A stretch of 37,573 nt of DNA from Desulfonema limicola (GCA_020718925.1 DYRC01000004.1:2235-39807), one strand, 5' to 3'. Shown: positions 1-7,776, counted from the stretch's first letter. Notes: generated from the letters alone by a model not told the origin. Made by a program: numbers and translations.

Positions 1-1051
1 TTTCAATTTCGGCAAATTTTCTTTGAATCAGGCTTGATAATTCATTCTCTGTTTCTTTTCGGCGATCAGCTATATCCTGATGAACCTTTCTTAAAAATTC
101 AGCCTGCCAATTGTCATCATGGTCTCTGCCTTCCTTTTTTTCATAATCAATATTGCTCACAAAGTCAGCAAATTTTTTTAAAACAGTAGTCAGATTACCT
201 AATTCATTATCAATTTGTCTGAAGCGGTCAGCAAATCCTTTTTTCATGTTTTCAATATCAGAGGCTTTTGCCCGCTCGTTCGCTTCATGGTTGTTTTTTT
301 CATCTTCAACCGAGGTCTCAACCCGGACAAATCTCTCATGGACAGTCCCTATCCATTCATTTTCTGCTTTTTTCTGATCTTCAACAGCGGTTTCAAAACG
401 TGTTTTCAAATTTTCAATATCTGATCTTGCATAAGTCTCAAGTTCTACAAGTTTTTTTTGAATAAGAAGCAACTCGCTTTCTATCTTCTGATGTTTTGTC
501 AGAGTTTCGGCATTCTTCTTTTTTAAGTCTTCGATATGGTTTTCAACTTCGGTAAATCGCTTCTGAATAAGACGTAATTCGCTGTCTGTTTCCTTCTGGC
601 GCTGAGTGATCTCCTGATGTTTTGTCTGAATTTCGGTGTTCTTTTTTCGTTCTCCCCCGATATGGCTTTCAATTTCAGCAAGCTTTTTTTGAATAAGGCG
701 CAGTTCGTTCTCTGTTTCCTTTTGCTGATTGGCAATATCCTGAGTTTTTGTCAGCGTTTCGGTGTTTTTCTTTCGTTCTCCCCCGATATAGCCCTCAACT
801 TCGGCAAATTTTTTTCGGATAAGATACATTTCGTTTTCAACATCTTTTTGAGAAACAGATGTTTTTTGCGGTTTTTTCAGATTTTTTTTTGCAATTTCAA
901 GCTTTTGTTTGTATTTTGCCAGAATATTGTCAGGCAACGGCAGCAGCATGGTATTGAGTGTCGGATCATTTTCAATGTCCCACGCACAATGACGACAAAA
1001 GGACGGTATGGGTTCTGAAAGTTCGGATTCGCAAACAGGACATCGTTTCAT
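1..1051 (-). CDS. Zinc-ribbon/coiled-coil protein, 3' end beyond window
   Basis: The frame is open for 350 codons from an ATG at 1051 to the window edge, so the C-terminus is missing. The start has a strong Shine-Dalgarno (GGAGG at 1063-1067). Residues 4-22 form a CxxC...CxxC zinc ribbon (C4, C7, C19, C22). A linker leads at about residue 70 into a long charged coiled coil rich in Lys, Glu and Gln. The coil is built from near-identical units beginning (E/D)NE(L/M)xLI, about 42 residues long at 72-113 and 114-155, then shorter and degenerate. No catalytic domain is visible; one could lie in the missing part. The gene follows the candidate selenoprotein by 18 bases and probably shares its transcript. 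I do not recognise a function; a zinc-binding scaffold or an adaptor to an unseen C-terminal domain are both possible. Confidence 0.85.
   Translation of the reverse strand, partial: MKRCPVCESELSEPIPSFCRHCAWDIENDPTLNTMLLPLPDNILAKYKQKLEIAKKNLKKPQKTSVSQKDVENEMYLIRKKFAEVEGYIGGERKKNTETLTKTQDIANQQKETENELRLIQKKLAEIESHIGGERKKNTEIQTKHQEITQRQKETDSELRLIQKRFTEVENHIEDLKKKNAETLTKHQKIESELLLIQKKLVELETYARSDIENLKTRFETAVEDQKKAENEWIGTVHERFVRVETSVEDEKNNHEANERAKASDIENMKKGFADRFRQIDNELGNLTTVLKKFADFVSNIDYEKKEGRDHDDNWQAEFLRKVHQDIADRRKETENELSSLIQRKFAEIE
482..838 (-). repeat. Tandem 126-bp coding repeats (coiled-coil units)
   Basis: Within the coiled-coil gene, two 42-codon units (residues 72-113 and 114-155) and a shorter third (156-190) share the layout xNE(L/M)xLIxKKxxEx, then GGERKKNTE or a variant, then TKxQ. 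The DNA copies are also similar, including a shared block ending in the GGGGGAGAACG element of the first two units. This suggests recent tandem duplication. Confidence 0.75.
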
Positions 1052-1069
1052 TATGAAAAATTCCTCCGA

Positions 1070-1234
1070 TTATAACAGGCGTTTTACAAGCAGATAAAGA
1101 GCGTAGCCTACGCCCCATGATACTGAAAAGATAATTCAGGGCATACAAAATCCCGTACCTTTGAGTTTGATCATCAGCAGTGCTGCCGCCGCCGATCCGC
1201 CGATAATACCTGTCCCTATGGCAATAGCTTCCAT
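1070..1234 (-). CDS. Candidate small membrane selenoprotein (CxxU, in-frame TGA)
   Basis: The ATG at 1234 sits 9 bases after the previous stop and has its own Shine-Dalgarno (GGAG). The frame reads 32 codons to a TGA at 1136-1138 and continues in frame for 21 more sense codons to a TAA at 1070-1072. If TGA is selenocysteine the product has 54 residues: a hydrophobic helix (about 4-24), a short loop ending Cys30-Met31-Pro32-Sec33, then a second hydrophobic helix (about 34-50) and a basic tail. CxxU is the typical redox selenoprotein arrangement. A hairpin with its loop 28-30 bases after the TGA fits a bacterial SECIS. Read-through leaves 18 bases to the next start; stopping at TGA would leave 84. 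Helix-loop-helix membrane topology is inferred. I do not recognise the family. The alternative is a 32-residue peptide or a nonsense-mutated gene. Confidence 0.65.
1094..1118 (-). promoter_or_regulatory. SECIS-like hairpin downstream of TGA
   Basis: On the minus strand, five perfect pairs (GCGTA/TACGC, 1109-1113 with 1101-1105) enclose a GGC loop at 1106-1108. Wobble and A-T pairs extend the stem outward to about 1094 and 1118. The loop begins 28 bases after the TGA and starts with G, matching the spacing and loop-G expected of bacterial SECIS elements recognised by SelB. It lies inside the coding region, as bacterial SECIS elements do. Confidence 0.6.
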
Positions 1235-1243
1235 ATTTATCTC

Positions 1244-2563
1244 CTATTTCTTTTCCATGCGCCGAAGCAGAATATCTTTTAAAAACGGCTCACTGTGATC
1301 CTGATATTCATATCGTACCCTGAGCGTGGGTTTATCAACAGACACCAAACCGGGCAGAAAAATCGGCGTTGCAAACAATACCAAATCGCAATCTGCCTGA
1401 TCAAGCGTTTTCTGCAAATCCTGAATCTGCTGTTCACCATATCCCATAGCCGGAACAACATTTCCGATATGCGGATATTTCTGATACACATCTTTAAGCG
1501 ATCCTGCGGCATAAGGTCTGGGATCGATAATTTCCGCCGCTTCATATTGACGGGCTGCAATCACACCTGCCCCGAATGCCATTCCGCCGTGCGTGAGCGT
1601 GGGTCCGTCTTCCACCACCACCACCCGCTTCCCTTTGATCAGTTCGGGCTGGCTGACGATGAGCGAAGATTCGGCAAAAACAATCTCTGCTTTTTTGGCA
1701 TACGTTTCGATATTTTTGCGGACAATCTCAATATTTTCAGGACTTGCAGAATCCACTTTATTGATAATAGCAATGTCTGCCATGAGCATGTTGGTTTCAC
1801 CCGGATAATACAGCCGCTCATGCCCCGCACGATGCGGATCAAACAACACAATATGCAGATCCGAAAAATAAAACGGCGTGTCATTATTGCCCCCGTCCCA
1901 GATAATCACATCAGCCTCAGATTCGGCGGCTTTGAGAATCTGCCCGTAATCCACGCCCGCATAAACCACAATGCCCCGCTCCACGATTGGCTCGTATTCT
2001 TCCCGCTCCTCAATGGTGCAGTGATGCGTTTCAAAATCCTGATAAGACGAAAATCGCTGAACAATTTGTTGTTTCAAATCTCCGTAAGGCATGGGATGGC
2101 GCACCACCACCACCTTCCTGCCCTGCGCTTGCAGAATCTCTGCTACTTTCCGGGTGGTGGGAGATTTTCCGCATCCGGTTCGGACCGCGCATACAGATAT
2201 GACCGGCTTTGAGGATTTGAGCATGGTATAGGTTGCGCCGATCAGTGTGAAATCTGCGCCATGCGCCATGACCAATGCGGCTTTGTGCATCACTTCGATA
2301 TGAGAAATATCGCTGTATGAAAAAGCGACCAGATCAATTTTATGCAGGCGGATCAATTCCGCCAATTCTTCTTCCGGATAAACAGGAATGCCATCAGGAT
2401 ATAATTGTCCTGATAATTCAGGCGGATATAAGCGTCCTTCGATATTGGGAATTTGTGCGGCAGTAAATGCGATGACTTTATATCGCGGATTATCCCTGAA
2501 ATAAATATTGAAATTGTGAAAATCCCTGCCTGCCGCGCCCATGATGATAACTTTCTCAATCAT
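1244..2563 (-). CDS. Cyclic 2,3-diphosphoglycerate synthetase-like GTPase
   Basis: The protein has 439 residues from the ATG at 2563. I chose this start because GGAGAG lies just upstream and the Rossmann-like opening (IIMGAAGRDFHNF) begins at once; an upstream in-frame start would add 28 unrelated residues. An N-terminal nucleotide-binding fold is followed by a P-loop at about 128-136 (TGCGKSPTT), a WDGGNND segment and an NKxD guanine-specificity-like motif (INKVDSA). These match the predicted-GTPase family that includes archaeal cyclic 2,3-diphosphoglycerate synthetase. In archaea that enzyme makes a thermoprotectant; in mesophilic bacteria the role of family members is unclear, so the substrate here is uncertain. 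It heads the operon with the candidate selenoprotein and the coiled-coil gene. Confidence 0.85.
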   Translation of the reverse strand: MIEKVIIMGAAGRDFHNFNIYFRDNPRYKVIAFTAAQIPNIEGRLYPPELSGQLYPDGIPVYPEEELAELIRLHKIDLVAFSYSDISHIEVMHKAALVMAHGADFTLIGATYTMLKSSKPVISVCAVRTGCGKSPTTRKVAEILQAQGRKVVVVRHPMPYGDLKQQIVQRFSSYQDFETHHCTIEEREEYEPIVERGIVVYAGVDYGQILKAAESEADVIIWDGGNNDTPFYFSDLHIVLFDPHRAGHERLYYPGETNMLMADIAIINKVDSASPENIEIVRKNIETYAKKAEIVFAESSLIVSQPELIKGKRVVVVEDGPTLTHGGMAFGAGVIAARQYEAAEIIDPRPYAAGSLKDVYQKYPHIGNVVPAMGYGEQQIQDLQKTLDQADCDLVLFATPIFLPGLVSVDKPTLRVRYEYQDHSEPFLKDILLRRMEKK

Positions 2564-2706
2564 AAAAAGCTCTCTCCTTCTTCCGAATCGCTTTTCTGTT
2601 TTACAGATTTCGGAATATGTTTTATATTGTGTTTGCAGAAATATCAATAAAAAAACTGTCTTGATTCATAATCCTGAATCATGCTATCGTTCAATAAGGT
2701 TATACA

Positions 2707-2829
2707 AAAGCACCCCTCCCCCCGGCCCCTCCCCTGAAAGGAGAGGGGAGCAGTGATGATGTCTCCCCCTTCCCTTTCAGGGAAGGGGGACGGGGGGTTA
2801 GGTGGGTTTGAAAGCGATTTGGTATTAAT
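2707..2829. repeat. C/G-rich palindromic element, copy 1
   Basis: This is about 120 bases, almost fully self-complementary, built from C-runs (CCCCTCCCC) facing G-runs (GGGGAG) and (CCCCTTCCC) facing (GGGAAGGGGG). It ends in TTTGAAAGCGATTTGGTAT. It is nearly identical to the copy at 7941-8060, including the flanks AAAGCACCCC and GCGATTTGGTAT. It lies between the divergent starts of the GTPase gene and cbiK. It has no reading frame of its own, so a MITE- or REP-like non-autonomous repeat is the best description. Confidence 0.85.
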
Positions 2830-2860
2830 ATATCTTTTCAGACAGATAGGGAGGCTGATC

Positions 2861-3616
2861 ATGAATATTCCGATTGTGATGGCAGCATTCGGCACAGGTA
2901 CCCAAGCAAAAAAAACTTACGATATCATTGACCGGATTGCATCAGAAAAATTTTCGGGACATGAACTTGTATGGGCGTATACCTCCCGCACGGTCAAGCG
3001 GCGGTTTCAGGACTTGAAATCTCCCCGGCAGGTACTGAATGAGTTGAAAGACAAGGGGCATACATGGGCGGTGGTGCAGTCATTGCACGTTGTCTGCGGA
3101 CATGAATTTCACCGGCTGATGGAAGAAATCAGCGACGTTGACATCAGGCTGTCCATCGGGCTTCCGCTGTTGATCAGCCCTGAAGATTATGAGATGGTCA
3201 TCAGTGTGGTAACGCCGCTTCTGCCTTCGGACATGACACAGGAAGCCGCTGTTCTGATCGGACATGGCACGGATCATCCGTCATGGACCGCATATCCGGC
3301 ATTGGCATATCTGCTGCGGGAACGATTCGGGCAGAAAATTTATCTGGGGCTGGTGGAAGAAGGCTATCCTACGCGTGAATCGGTTATCGCATCGGTAAAA
3401 GCAGCCGGATTCACGCGCGTTAAGCTGATTCCCTTTATGCTGGTGGCGGGAATTCATTTTCAGCAAGACCTGATGGGACAGGAAGATTCATGGAAAACCG
3501 CCTTTGAAGCCCAAGGCATATCGGTGTCCGCAGACAACAGCGGGCTTGGCTGCTATGATGATATTATTCAGATTTACTGCCAGCATATCCGCGATGCCTT
3601 AAATGTGATTCCCTGA
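2861..3616 (+). CDS. cbiK: Sirohydrochlorin cobaltochelatase, CbiK type
   Basis: CbiK inserts cobalt into sirohydrochlorin, an early step of the anaerobic B12 pathway; related sulfate-reducer enzymes can also insert iron to give sirohaem. The 251-residue protein matches the family length. It opens with VMAAFGTGT, has the conserved VQSLHV segment (about 72-77) and GHGTDHPSW with H135 and H139, and H199 in AGIHFQQDLMG, which fit the metal-binding residues of this class-II chelatase fold. The ATG at 2861 follows GGGAGG at 2849-2854. There is no signal peptide, so this is the cytoplasmic form. One base separates its stop from the next gene, so it leads an operon with the HEAT and HD-GYP genes. 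The link to sirohaem-based haem synthesis (ahbB, 10482) is metabolic, not operonic. Confidence 0.92.
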   Translation: MNIPIVMAAFGTGTQAKKTYDIIDRIASEKFSGHELVWAYTSRTVKRRFQDLKSPRQVLNELKDKGHTWAVVQSLHVVCGHEFHRLMEEISDVDIRLSIGLPLLISPEDYEMVISVVTPLLPSDMTQEAAVLIGHGTDHPSWTAYPALAYLLRERFGQKIYLGLVEEGYPTRESVIASVKAAGFTRVKLIPFMLVAGIHFQQDLMGQEDSWKTAFEAQGISVSADNSGLGCYDDIIQIYCQHIRDALNVIP

Positions 3617-3617
3617 T

Positions 3618-5306
3618 ATGACAGAACAAGACGACATAGCAGATAGCAAAGAAATTGCGGCCGCTGAAAAAATCATCTCCGCGCTGCTGATAGCGGTTAA
3701 AAATTCGGCACTTTATCCCGAACACCATGAGAGTTATCTTAAATCCGTTGAAAATCTCAGATTGCTGTTTGCCGAATTTTTCAAAGTTTGTGAGTATCTG
3801 AGATGGTATGTGGAAAAAGACCATCTGATATTCAAAGGTCAGGTCATCCGGCATGATGGGGAAAACCTCTCATCTGTCTTGTTTCGGGATGGCATCCGGT
3901 GGATAGAAATCAGAAAAGGCATCGAATCTGATGAAATCACGGGCTTTCTGAAAATTCTCAAAGACTACCGGGTGTTGAGCGATAACGCGGACGGCGATCT
4001 GGCAACCGCATTATGGGAGGCAAATTTTTCTCATATTCTGTATGAGGCAGAAGACGCTTTTCGGAATGCTGACCCGATTGATGCGGCGATGCTGATGGGG
4101 ATGCCAGAGGGTATGCCTGAAACAACGCCGGACAAAGAAAACCATGATCCCGAATACGTCCATGCGCCGCAAGAAGCCCCGACTCATGCGCCCCTGCCAT
4201 TATCCGCTGATCTGTGGCAGCTCAGTTCACAGGAAACGCTTGAACTTCAGCGAATGGTCATCAAAGAGGAAAATGACGTCAAAACCAAAGATGTGCTGGA
4301 TATACTGCTGATTATCCTTAAAGAACAGCATAGCGAACAGGAATTTTCAAACATTCTTGACTTTATCAAAGACGAATTTCGGCAAAGCCTGATGCAGTGC
4401 GAGTTTGAATTGGCGCATCTGATGCTCGGACGGATGCAGGAATTTAAGCGGGTCTGCCAATCTGAAAGTCAGTCAAAAGCGTCATTGCTTCAGAATTTTT
4501 TTACTGCGGTATCAGGCGTCGAAGTCTTGGGGGTGCTTTATAAAGTTCGTCCTGCGCTGGAGATTGCCAATCCCGAAAGGATCAGAGCATTTCGTAAAAT
4601 GTTCAATTTTTTACGCCCCGAAGCAACTATATCGCTCGCGCCCATGGTTGCTGTCATCAAAAATCCGCAACTGCGCCGTGCGGTCATGGAAATTATCGGG
4701 GCTTTGGCAAGCAAGGACATCCGCCCTTTGGAAAAACTTCTGGAAAGTTCGGAAGAAGAGCTGGTTCATCGTCTGGTGTTTATCATGGGAAAGCTCAAAG
4801 GTAAAAAAATCGGTGAGTTATTGCTGAAAATGATCGGGCATCCTTCGGAAGCTGTTCGCAGAGAAGCTTTAAATTCGCTGATGTCAGGAGACAATGAGTC
4901 TGTGAGCCTGCTGTTTACACTGCTTGACAATGACTCTGAAATGATTCGTGAGATGGTTTCAGAACATCTGTATCGGAAAAAATACCCGGATATTGAGGAG
5001 CAGATGTTGGATTATCTTGAACATCGCCGCTTCAGATATAAAGAGCAGAAGCATATTTCAGCCTGCTATAAGATATTGGGGCGAAGCGGTTCTTCAAAAT
5101 CCCTTGTTTTTTTGGAAAAAGTATTGTTTGATAAACCCTGGGCGTCTTTACTCGGCATTGAAAACGCTTATGAACGGGATGGCGCGGCAGCGGCATTAGC
5201 CGAAATGGGAACAGAAGAAGCCAACAGCCTTCTTGCCAGAGCTTCCCGAAATCCGTTCCCTGCTGTGCGGCGGGCATATAAAAAAGCAACTGAGGACATC
5301 GTATGA
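3618..5306 (+). CDS. HEAT-repeat protein with HD-GYP-partner N-domain
   Basis: The protein has 562 residues with no signal peptide or membrane segment. The N-terminal domain (about 15-135) contains a YPEHH motif and a stretch LFRDGIRWIEI. It resembles the N-terminal domain of the HD-GYP protein encoded next, so the two look paralogous there. A central variable, Pro-rich region (about 155-200) follows. From about 340 to 560, helical repeats of HEAT type recur (for example EEELVHRLVFIMGKLKGKKI, PSEAVRREALNSLM, FPAVRRAYKKATEDI). HEAT repeats act as protein-binding scaffolds. The gene overlaps the HD-GYP gene by four bases (ATGA), implying coupled translation and a likely shared complex. I infer a role as scaffold or sensor for cyclic-di-GMP turnover. 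Confidence 0.8.
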   Translation: MTEQDDIADSKEIAAAEKIISALLIAVKNSALYPEHHESYLKSVENLRLLFAEFFKVCEYLRWYVEKDHLIFKGQVIRHDGENLSSVLFRDGIRWIEIRKGIESDEITGFLKILKDYRVLSDNADGDLATALWEANFSHILYEAEDAFRNADPIDAAMLMGMPEGMPETTPDKENHDPEYVHAPQEAPTHAPLPLSADLWQLSSQETLELQRMVIKEENDVKTKDVLDILLIILKEQHSEQEFSNILDFIKDEFRQSLMQCEFELAHLMLGRMQEFKRVCQSESQSKASLLQNFFTAVSGVEVLGVLYKVRPALEIANPERIRAFRKMFNFLRPEATISLAPMVAVIKNPQLRRAVMEIIGALASKDIRPLEKLLESSEEELVHRLVFIMGKLKGKKIGELLLKMIGHPSEAVRREALNSLMSGDNESVSLLFTLLDNDSEMIREMVSEHLYRKKYPDIEEQMLDYLEHRRFRYKEQKHISACYKILGRSGSSKSLVFLEKVLFDKPWASLLGIENAYERDGAAAALAEMGTEEANSLLARASRNPFPAVRRAYKKATEDIV

Positions 5307-6742
5307 CAGATGAAAACATCAGCCTGAATACGGACGATCAGCTTCCCAGCCGGGAGCAGTTTGTCAGAGCATTTTACAAAATTCTTCAATCTCTGAGAAT
5401 TCATCGTGAAAACAACCAATTGCTCACAGAATCGGTTCATGATTTTATACGTCTGCTGCACCGGATAGGAGATGAGCAAGGTTCGCTGACGGTTCGCTTT
5501 ATTCGGGGAAGGCTGTATCTTCAGGAAGAAAGACTGCTCTATCGCCGGGAAACCGTCAATCTTTTTGACAATCTGATGAGCTATTTTGAAAAACGGGGAC
5601 TTCAGGGCATACGGTTTTATCCGCATATTGAAAATAAAGATATGACGGAAGTTTTAGTGTTGGCAGCGATTTTAAATCAGGCGGAACAAAAAAAAGAGCC
5701 GCTGGCTTGGCTGAGTCATGAAATTCAGGAAGAAGGATTTTCATGGGTTGAAATTATCAAATCAGACGCCAAATCTTTTGAATCCCGCAGGCACAAGAGT
5801 GAAAAAGCTCTTAAAACTTATGCTTACGCCTTGGAATCTGTTCAGGAGATTACACAGAAATTATCTGCCGGATCACGAGTCGGCATCGGGAGAACACTGC
5901 GGATCACTCAGAATATGGTGGACCTGATGATGGAAGATGAGCCGCTGTTTCTGGCACTCAGCACCATCAGGATGTATGATGACTATACATACCGGCATTC
6001 CCTCAACGTGGCAATTCTTTCAATGTGTATCGGCAAATACATAGGACTTTCCCGAAGATCGCTGGAACAACTCGGACTGTGCGGACTGCTGCATGATCTG
6101 GGGAAAATTATGGTTCCCAAGCATATTCTGAGCAAGCCCGGAAAACTGACGCAGGAAGAATTTGAAGAAATGAAAAAGCATGTATTGAACAGCGTCCGCC
6201 AGATTGTAAAAATTCACGGTTCATCAGAGCGCAAGGCAAAACTGCTGCTTCCTCCGTTTGAACATCATCTCAGATACGATTTGTCAGGATACCCCCAGAC
6301 GCATCGGCATGAACCGCTCACTCTTTTCGGGCGAATTATTGCGATTGCCGATGTATATGATGCCACGACCTCTCCCAGAGTGTATCGCCGCAACGCCATG
6401 CCGCCGGATCAGGCATTGGGCATGATGTCTGCCCACGCCGGAACGCATTTTGATCCGATTCTGCTCAAAGTGTTTATCAATATGGTCGGCGTTTATCCCA
6501 TCGGAACGCTGTTGGAATTGGACAGCAAAGAACTTGCCATCGTGGTTCGTGCCGCAGATAATCCGGATAAAACAAGACCCACCGTCATGCTGCTGTCTTC
6601 TGATGAAAACGGGGGATTTAAAAAGGGAAAAATTGCGGATTTGAACGAAAAAGACCCGCGCACCGGCGATCATAAGAGAAATATCGTCAGAAGCTTAGTT
6701 CCTTCGGATTACGCGATTCAACCTGCGGCATTTCTTCTGTGA
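5303..6742 (+). CDS. HD-GYP domain protein (putative c-di-GMP phosphodiesterase)
   Basis: Residues 220-400 form an HD-GYP domain, the family that hydrolyses cyclic-di-GMP. Visible metal and signature residues include H232, H264-D265 (LLHDLGK), H293, H321-H322, the GYP triplet at 329-331 and D350/D353 (IADVYDA). The usual HHE after the second His pair reads HHL here, and DGxGYP reads DLSGYP, so activity could differ from canonical members. The N-terminal part (about 18-130) resembles that of the upstream HEAT protein (LYLQEERLLYRRETVNLF, then GIRF). The C-terminal tail (about 405-475) matches the short beta-rich extension seen in many HD-GYP proteins. It overlaps the HEAT gene by four bases and ends three bases from a convergent gene. 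Confidence 0.88.
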   Translation: MTDENISLNTDDQLPSREQFVRAFYKILQSLRIHRENNQLLTESVHDFIRLLHRIGDEQGSLTVRFIRGRLYLQEERLLYRRETVNLFDNLMSYFEKRGLQGIRFYPHIENKDMTEVLVLAAILNQAEQKKEPLAWLSHEIQEEGFSWVEIIKSDAKSFESRRHKSEKALKTYAYALESVQEITQKLSAGSRVGIGRTLRITQNMVDLMMEDEPLFLALSTIRMYDDYTYRHSLNVAILSMCIGKYIGLSRRSLEQLGLCGLLHDLGKIMVPKHILSKPGKLTQEEFEEMKKHVLNSVRQIVKIHGSSERKAKLLLPPFEHHLRYDLSGYPQTHRHEPLTLFGRIIAIADVYDATTSPRVYRRNAMPPDQALGMMSAHAGTHFDPILLKVFINMVGVYPIGTLLELDSKELAIVVRAADNPDKTRPTVMLLSSDENGGFKKGKIADLNEKDPRTGDHKRNIVRSLVPSDYAIQPAAFLL

Positions 6743-6745
6743 AGT

Positions 6746-7093
6746 TTAAAGGATTTCCCGTTCTCTGAGAAACGACATGGCTTGCTGGGCAATACTCGTA
6801 ACTTCGGTCAGCGCCTTGGTCAGATGAAAAACAGCATCCTGCGCCGCGCCGGAATGGAGCATGACCAATGCCGTATCCATAGAACGCTGTGCGTCTGCCC
6901 AACGATCATTCGGCGCCATACGCCGGGCAACAAGAAATTCAGTGGCAGTCATTTCCGCAAACAGAGTGATTATTTTTTCACCCCCCGGCAGGTCTTCCGG
7001 CTGAAGTGATAGGACAGCATTACTGACCCAGATCAGACCGGATTTGATTTTTTCGCTTTGAGAAAACGCAATCACAGCTTCCCGAACATTCAT
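6746..7093 (-). CDS. Small all-helical protein of unknown function
   Basis: The product is 115 residues, predicted helical, with no Cys, signal peptide or membrane segment. The start at 7093 has a Shine-Dalgarno-like AAGGAAAA just upstream on the minus strand. The pattern of amphipathic helices (for example TEFLVARRMAPNDRWADAQR and HSGAAQDAVFHLTKALTEV) suggests a helical bundle. I do not recognise the family. It ends head-on with the HD-GYP gene, three bases apart, and lies behind a hairpin that separates it from the upstream monooxygenase-like gene, so its expression may partly depend on read-through. Confidence 0.7.
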   Translation of the reverse strand: MNVREAVIAFSQSEKIKSGLIWVSNAVLSLQPEDLPGGEKIITLFAEMTATEFLVARRMAPNDRWADAQRSMDTALVMLHSGAAQDAVFHLTKALTEVTSIAQQAMSFLREREIL

Positions 7094-7106
7094 TATAATT
7101 TTCCTT

Positions 7107-7139
7107 AAAAGGAGTGCAAAAGCAGAACCTTTGCACTCC
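7107..7139 (-). terminator. Hairpin between two small genes (terminator or attenuator)
   Basis: Perfect 10-base arms GGAGTGCAAA (7111-7120) and TTTGCACTCC (7130-7139) are separated by nine bases. On the minus strand the stem is followed by TTTT (7107-7110), so it can act as an intrinsic terminator after the gene ending at 7148. It stands only 14 bases before the start of the next gene and just before its AAGGA. Confidence 0.6.
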
Positions 7140-7147
7140 GAAACCGG

Positions 7148-7432
7148 TTAATATTCATACAATTCGTACTCTGTTCCCGTACCCAGAAAAACATCTATTT
7201 TGGACTGAATTTCTTTGCGCTCACTGCTCATGACCCATTTGCGCCAATCTTCAACCGACTGCCATGTGCTGATGACCAGCGTCTCTTCAGGCTTATCCAG
7301 ACGTTTCAGGGTTTCGCCGGAAATATAGCCGGGCTGGTTCATGGTGTGCGTTCTTAATTGTCTCAGCAATTCAAGAAGCTTACTTTCCAGATTCTGCGGC
7401 ACTTTCCGTTTGATAAGAACTTTAACTGCCAT
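7148..7432 (-). CDS. ABM-domain (antibiotic biosynthesis monooxygenase-like) protein
   Basis: The 94-residue product fits the dimeric alpha/beta barrel ABM family: a first strand (VKVLIKRKV), a helix (ESKLLELLRQLRTHT), the PGYISGETL turn and strand, then the ETLVISTWQSVEDWRKW segment typical of the fold. Members include small cofactor-free monooxygenases, haem-degrading enzymes and many of unknown substrate. The start follows AAGGAG (7439-7444). No haem-ligand or substrate residue can be assigned with certainty. It stands alone on the minus strand between two hypothetical genes. Confidence 0.8.
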   Translation of the reverse strand: MAVKVLIKRKVPQNLESKLLELLRQLRTHTMNQPGYISGETLKRLDKPEETLVISTWQSVEDWRKWVMSSERKEIQSKIDVFLGTGTEYELYEY

Positions 7433-7448
7433 AATAAATCTCCTTTGA

Positions 7449-7733
7449 TCATAATGGGTTATTTAAAAACTCCCGCACTGCCGGCACAAGATAAACCTCT
7501 TCTATGGGCATCTGGCACAGACATGCGGCAATCTCCTGATTTTTTTTATGAAGCGGAATATGCTTATCCAGAATAAAGATATATTTTCCCCTGACTTTGC
7601 ACAATCCGCTTCTGATATTCATGCCTGCCTGCTGAAAGCTTCGCTCTGATACGGCTATGCCCAGTTTTTCAGCAGTTTCTTTTAATGCCTGATATAATTG
7701 ATCCGGCTTCATGGCGTTAGGATTATATTTCAC
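7449..7733 (-). CDS. Conserved-looking hypothetical protein
   Basis: The frame gives 94 residues from a GTG at 7733, or 87 from the ATG at 7712; neither has a clear Shine-Dalgarno, so the start is uncertain. The central segment reads SGLCKVRGKYIFILDKHI, followed by KKNQEIAACL. This order (small motif with Cys, two beta strands ending in a Lys-Asp pair, then a helix) recurs in short bacterial proteins of unknown function. The product appears soluble. It is followed at 16 bases by the ABM gene and may be transcribed with it. Confidence 0.65.
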   Translation of the reverse strand: MKYNPNAMKPDQLYQALKETAEKLGIAVSERSFQQAGMNIRSGLCKVRGKYIFILDKHIPLHKKNQEIAACLCQMPIEEVYLVPAVREFLNNPL

Positions 7734-7776
7734 AGTTGTTCTGATTTTGCAAGCCTGAAAACAACATAAATTTTAT

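Noticed and set aside
617..1018. Plus-strand frame of 133 codons opposite the coiled-coil gene
   Set aside because: It is Phe-rich and mirrors Lys/Glu codons of the minus-strand coiled coil; no ribosome site.
1295..2212. Plus-strand frame of 305 codons opposite the GTPase gene
   Set aside because: Shadow of the P-loop GTPase; Arg/His-rich composition, no family features.
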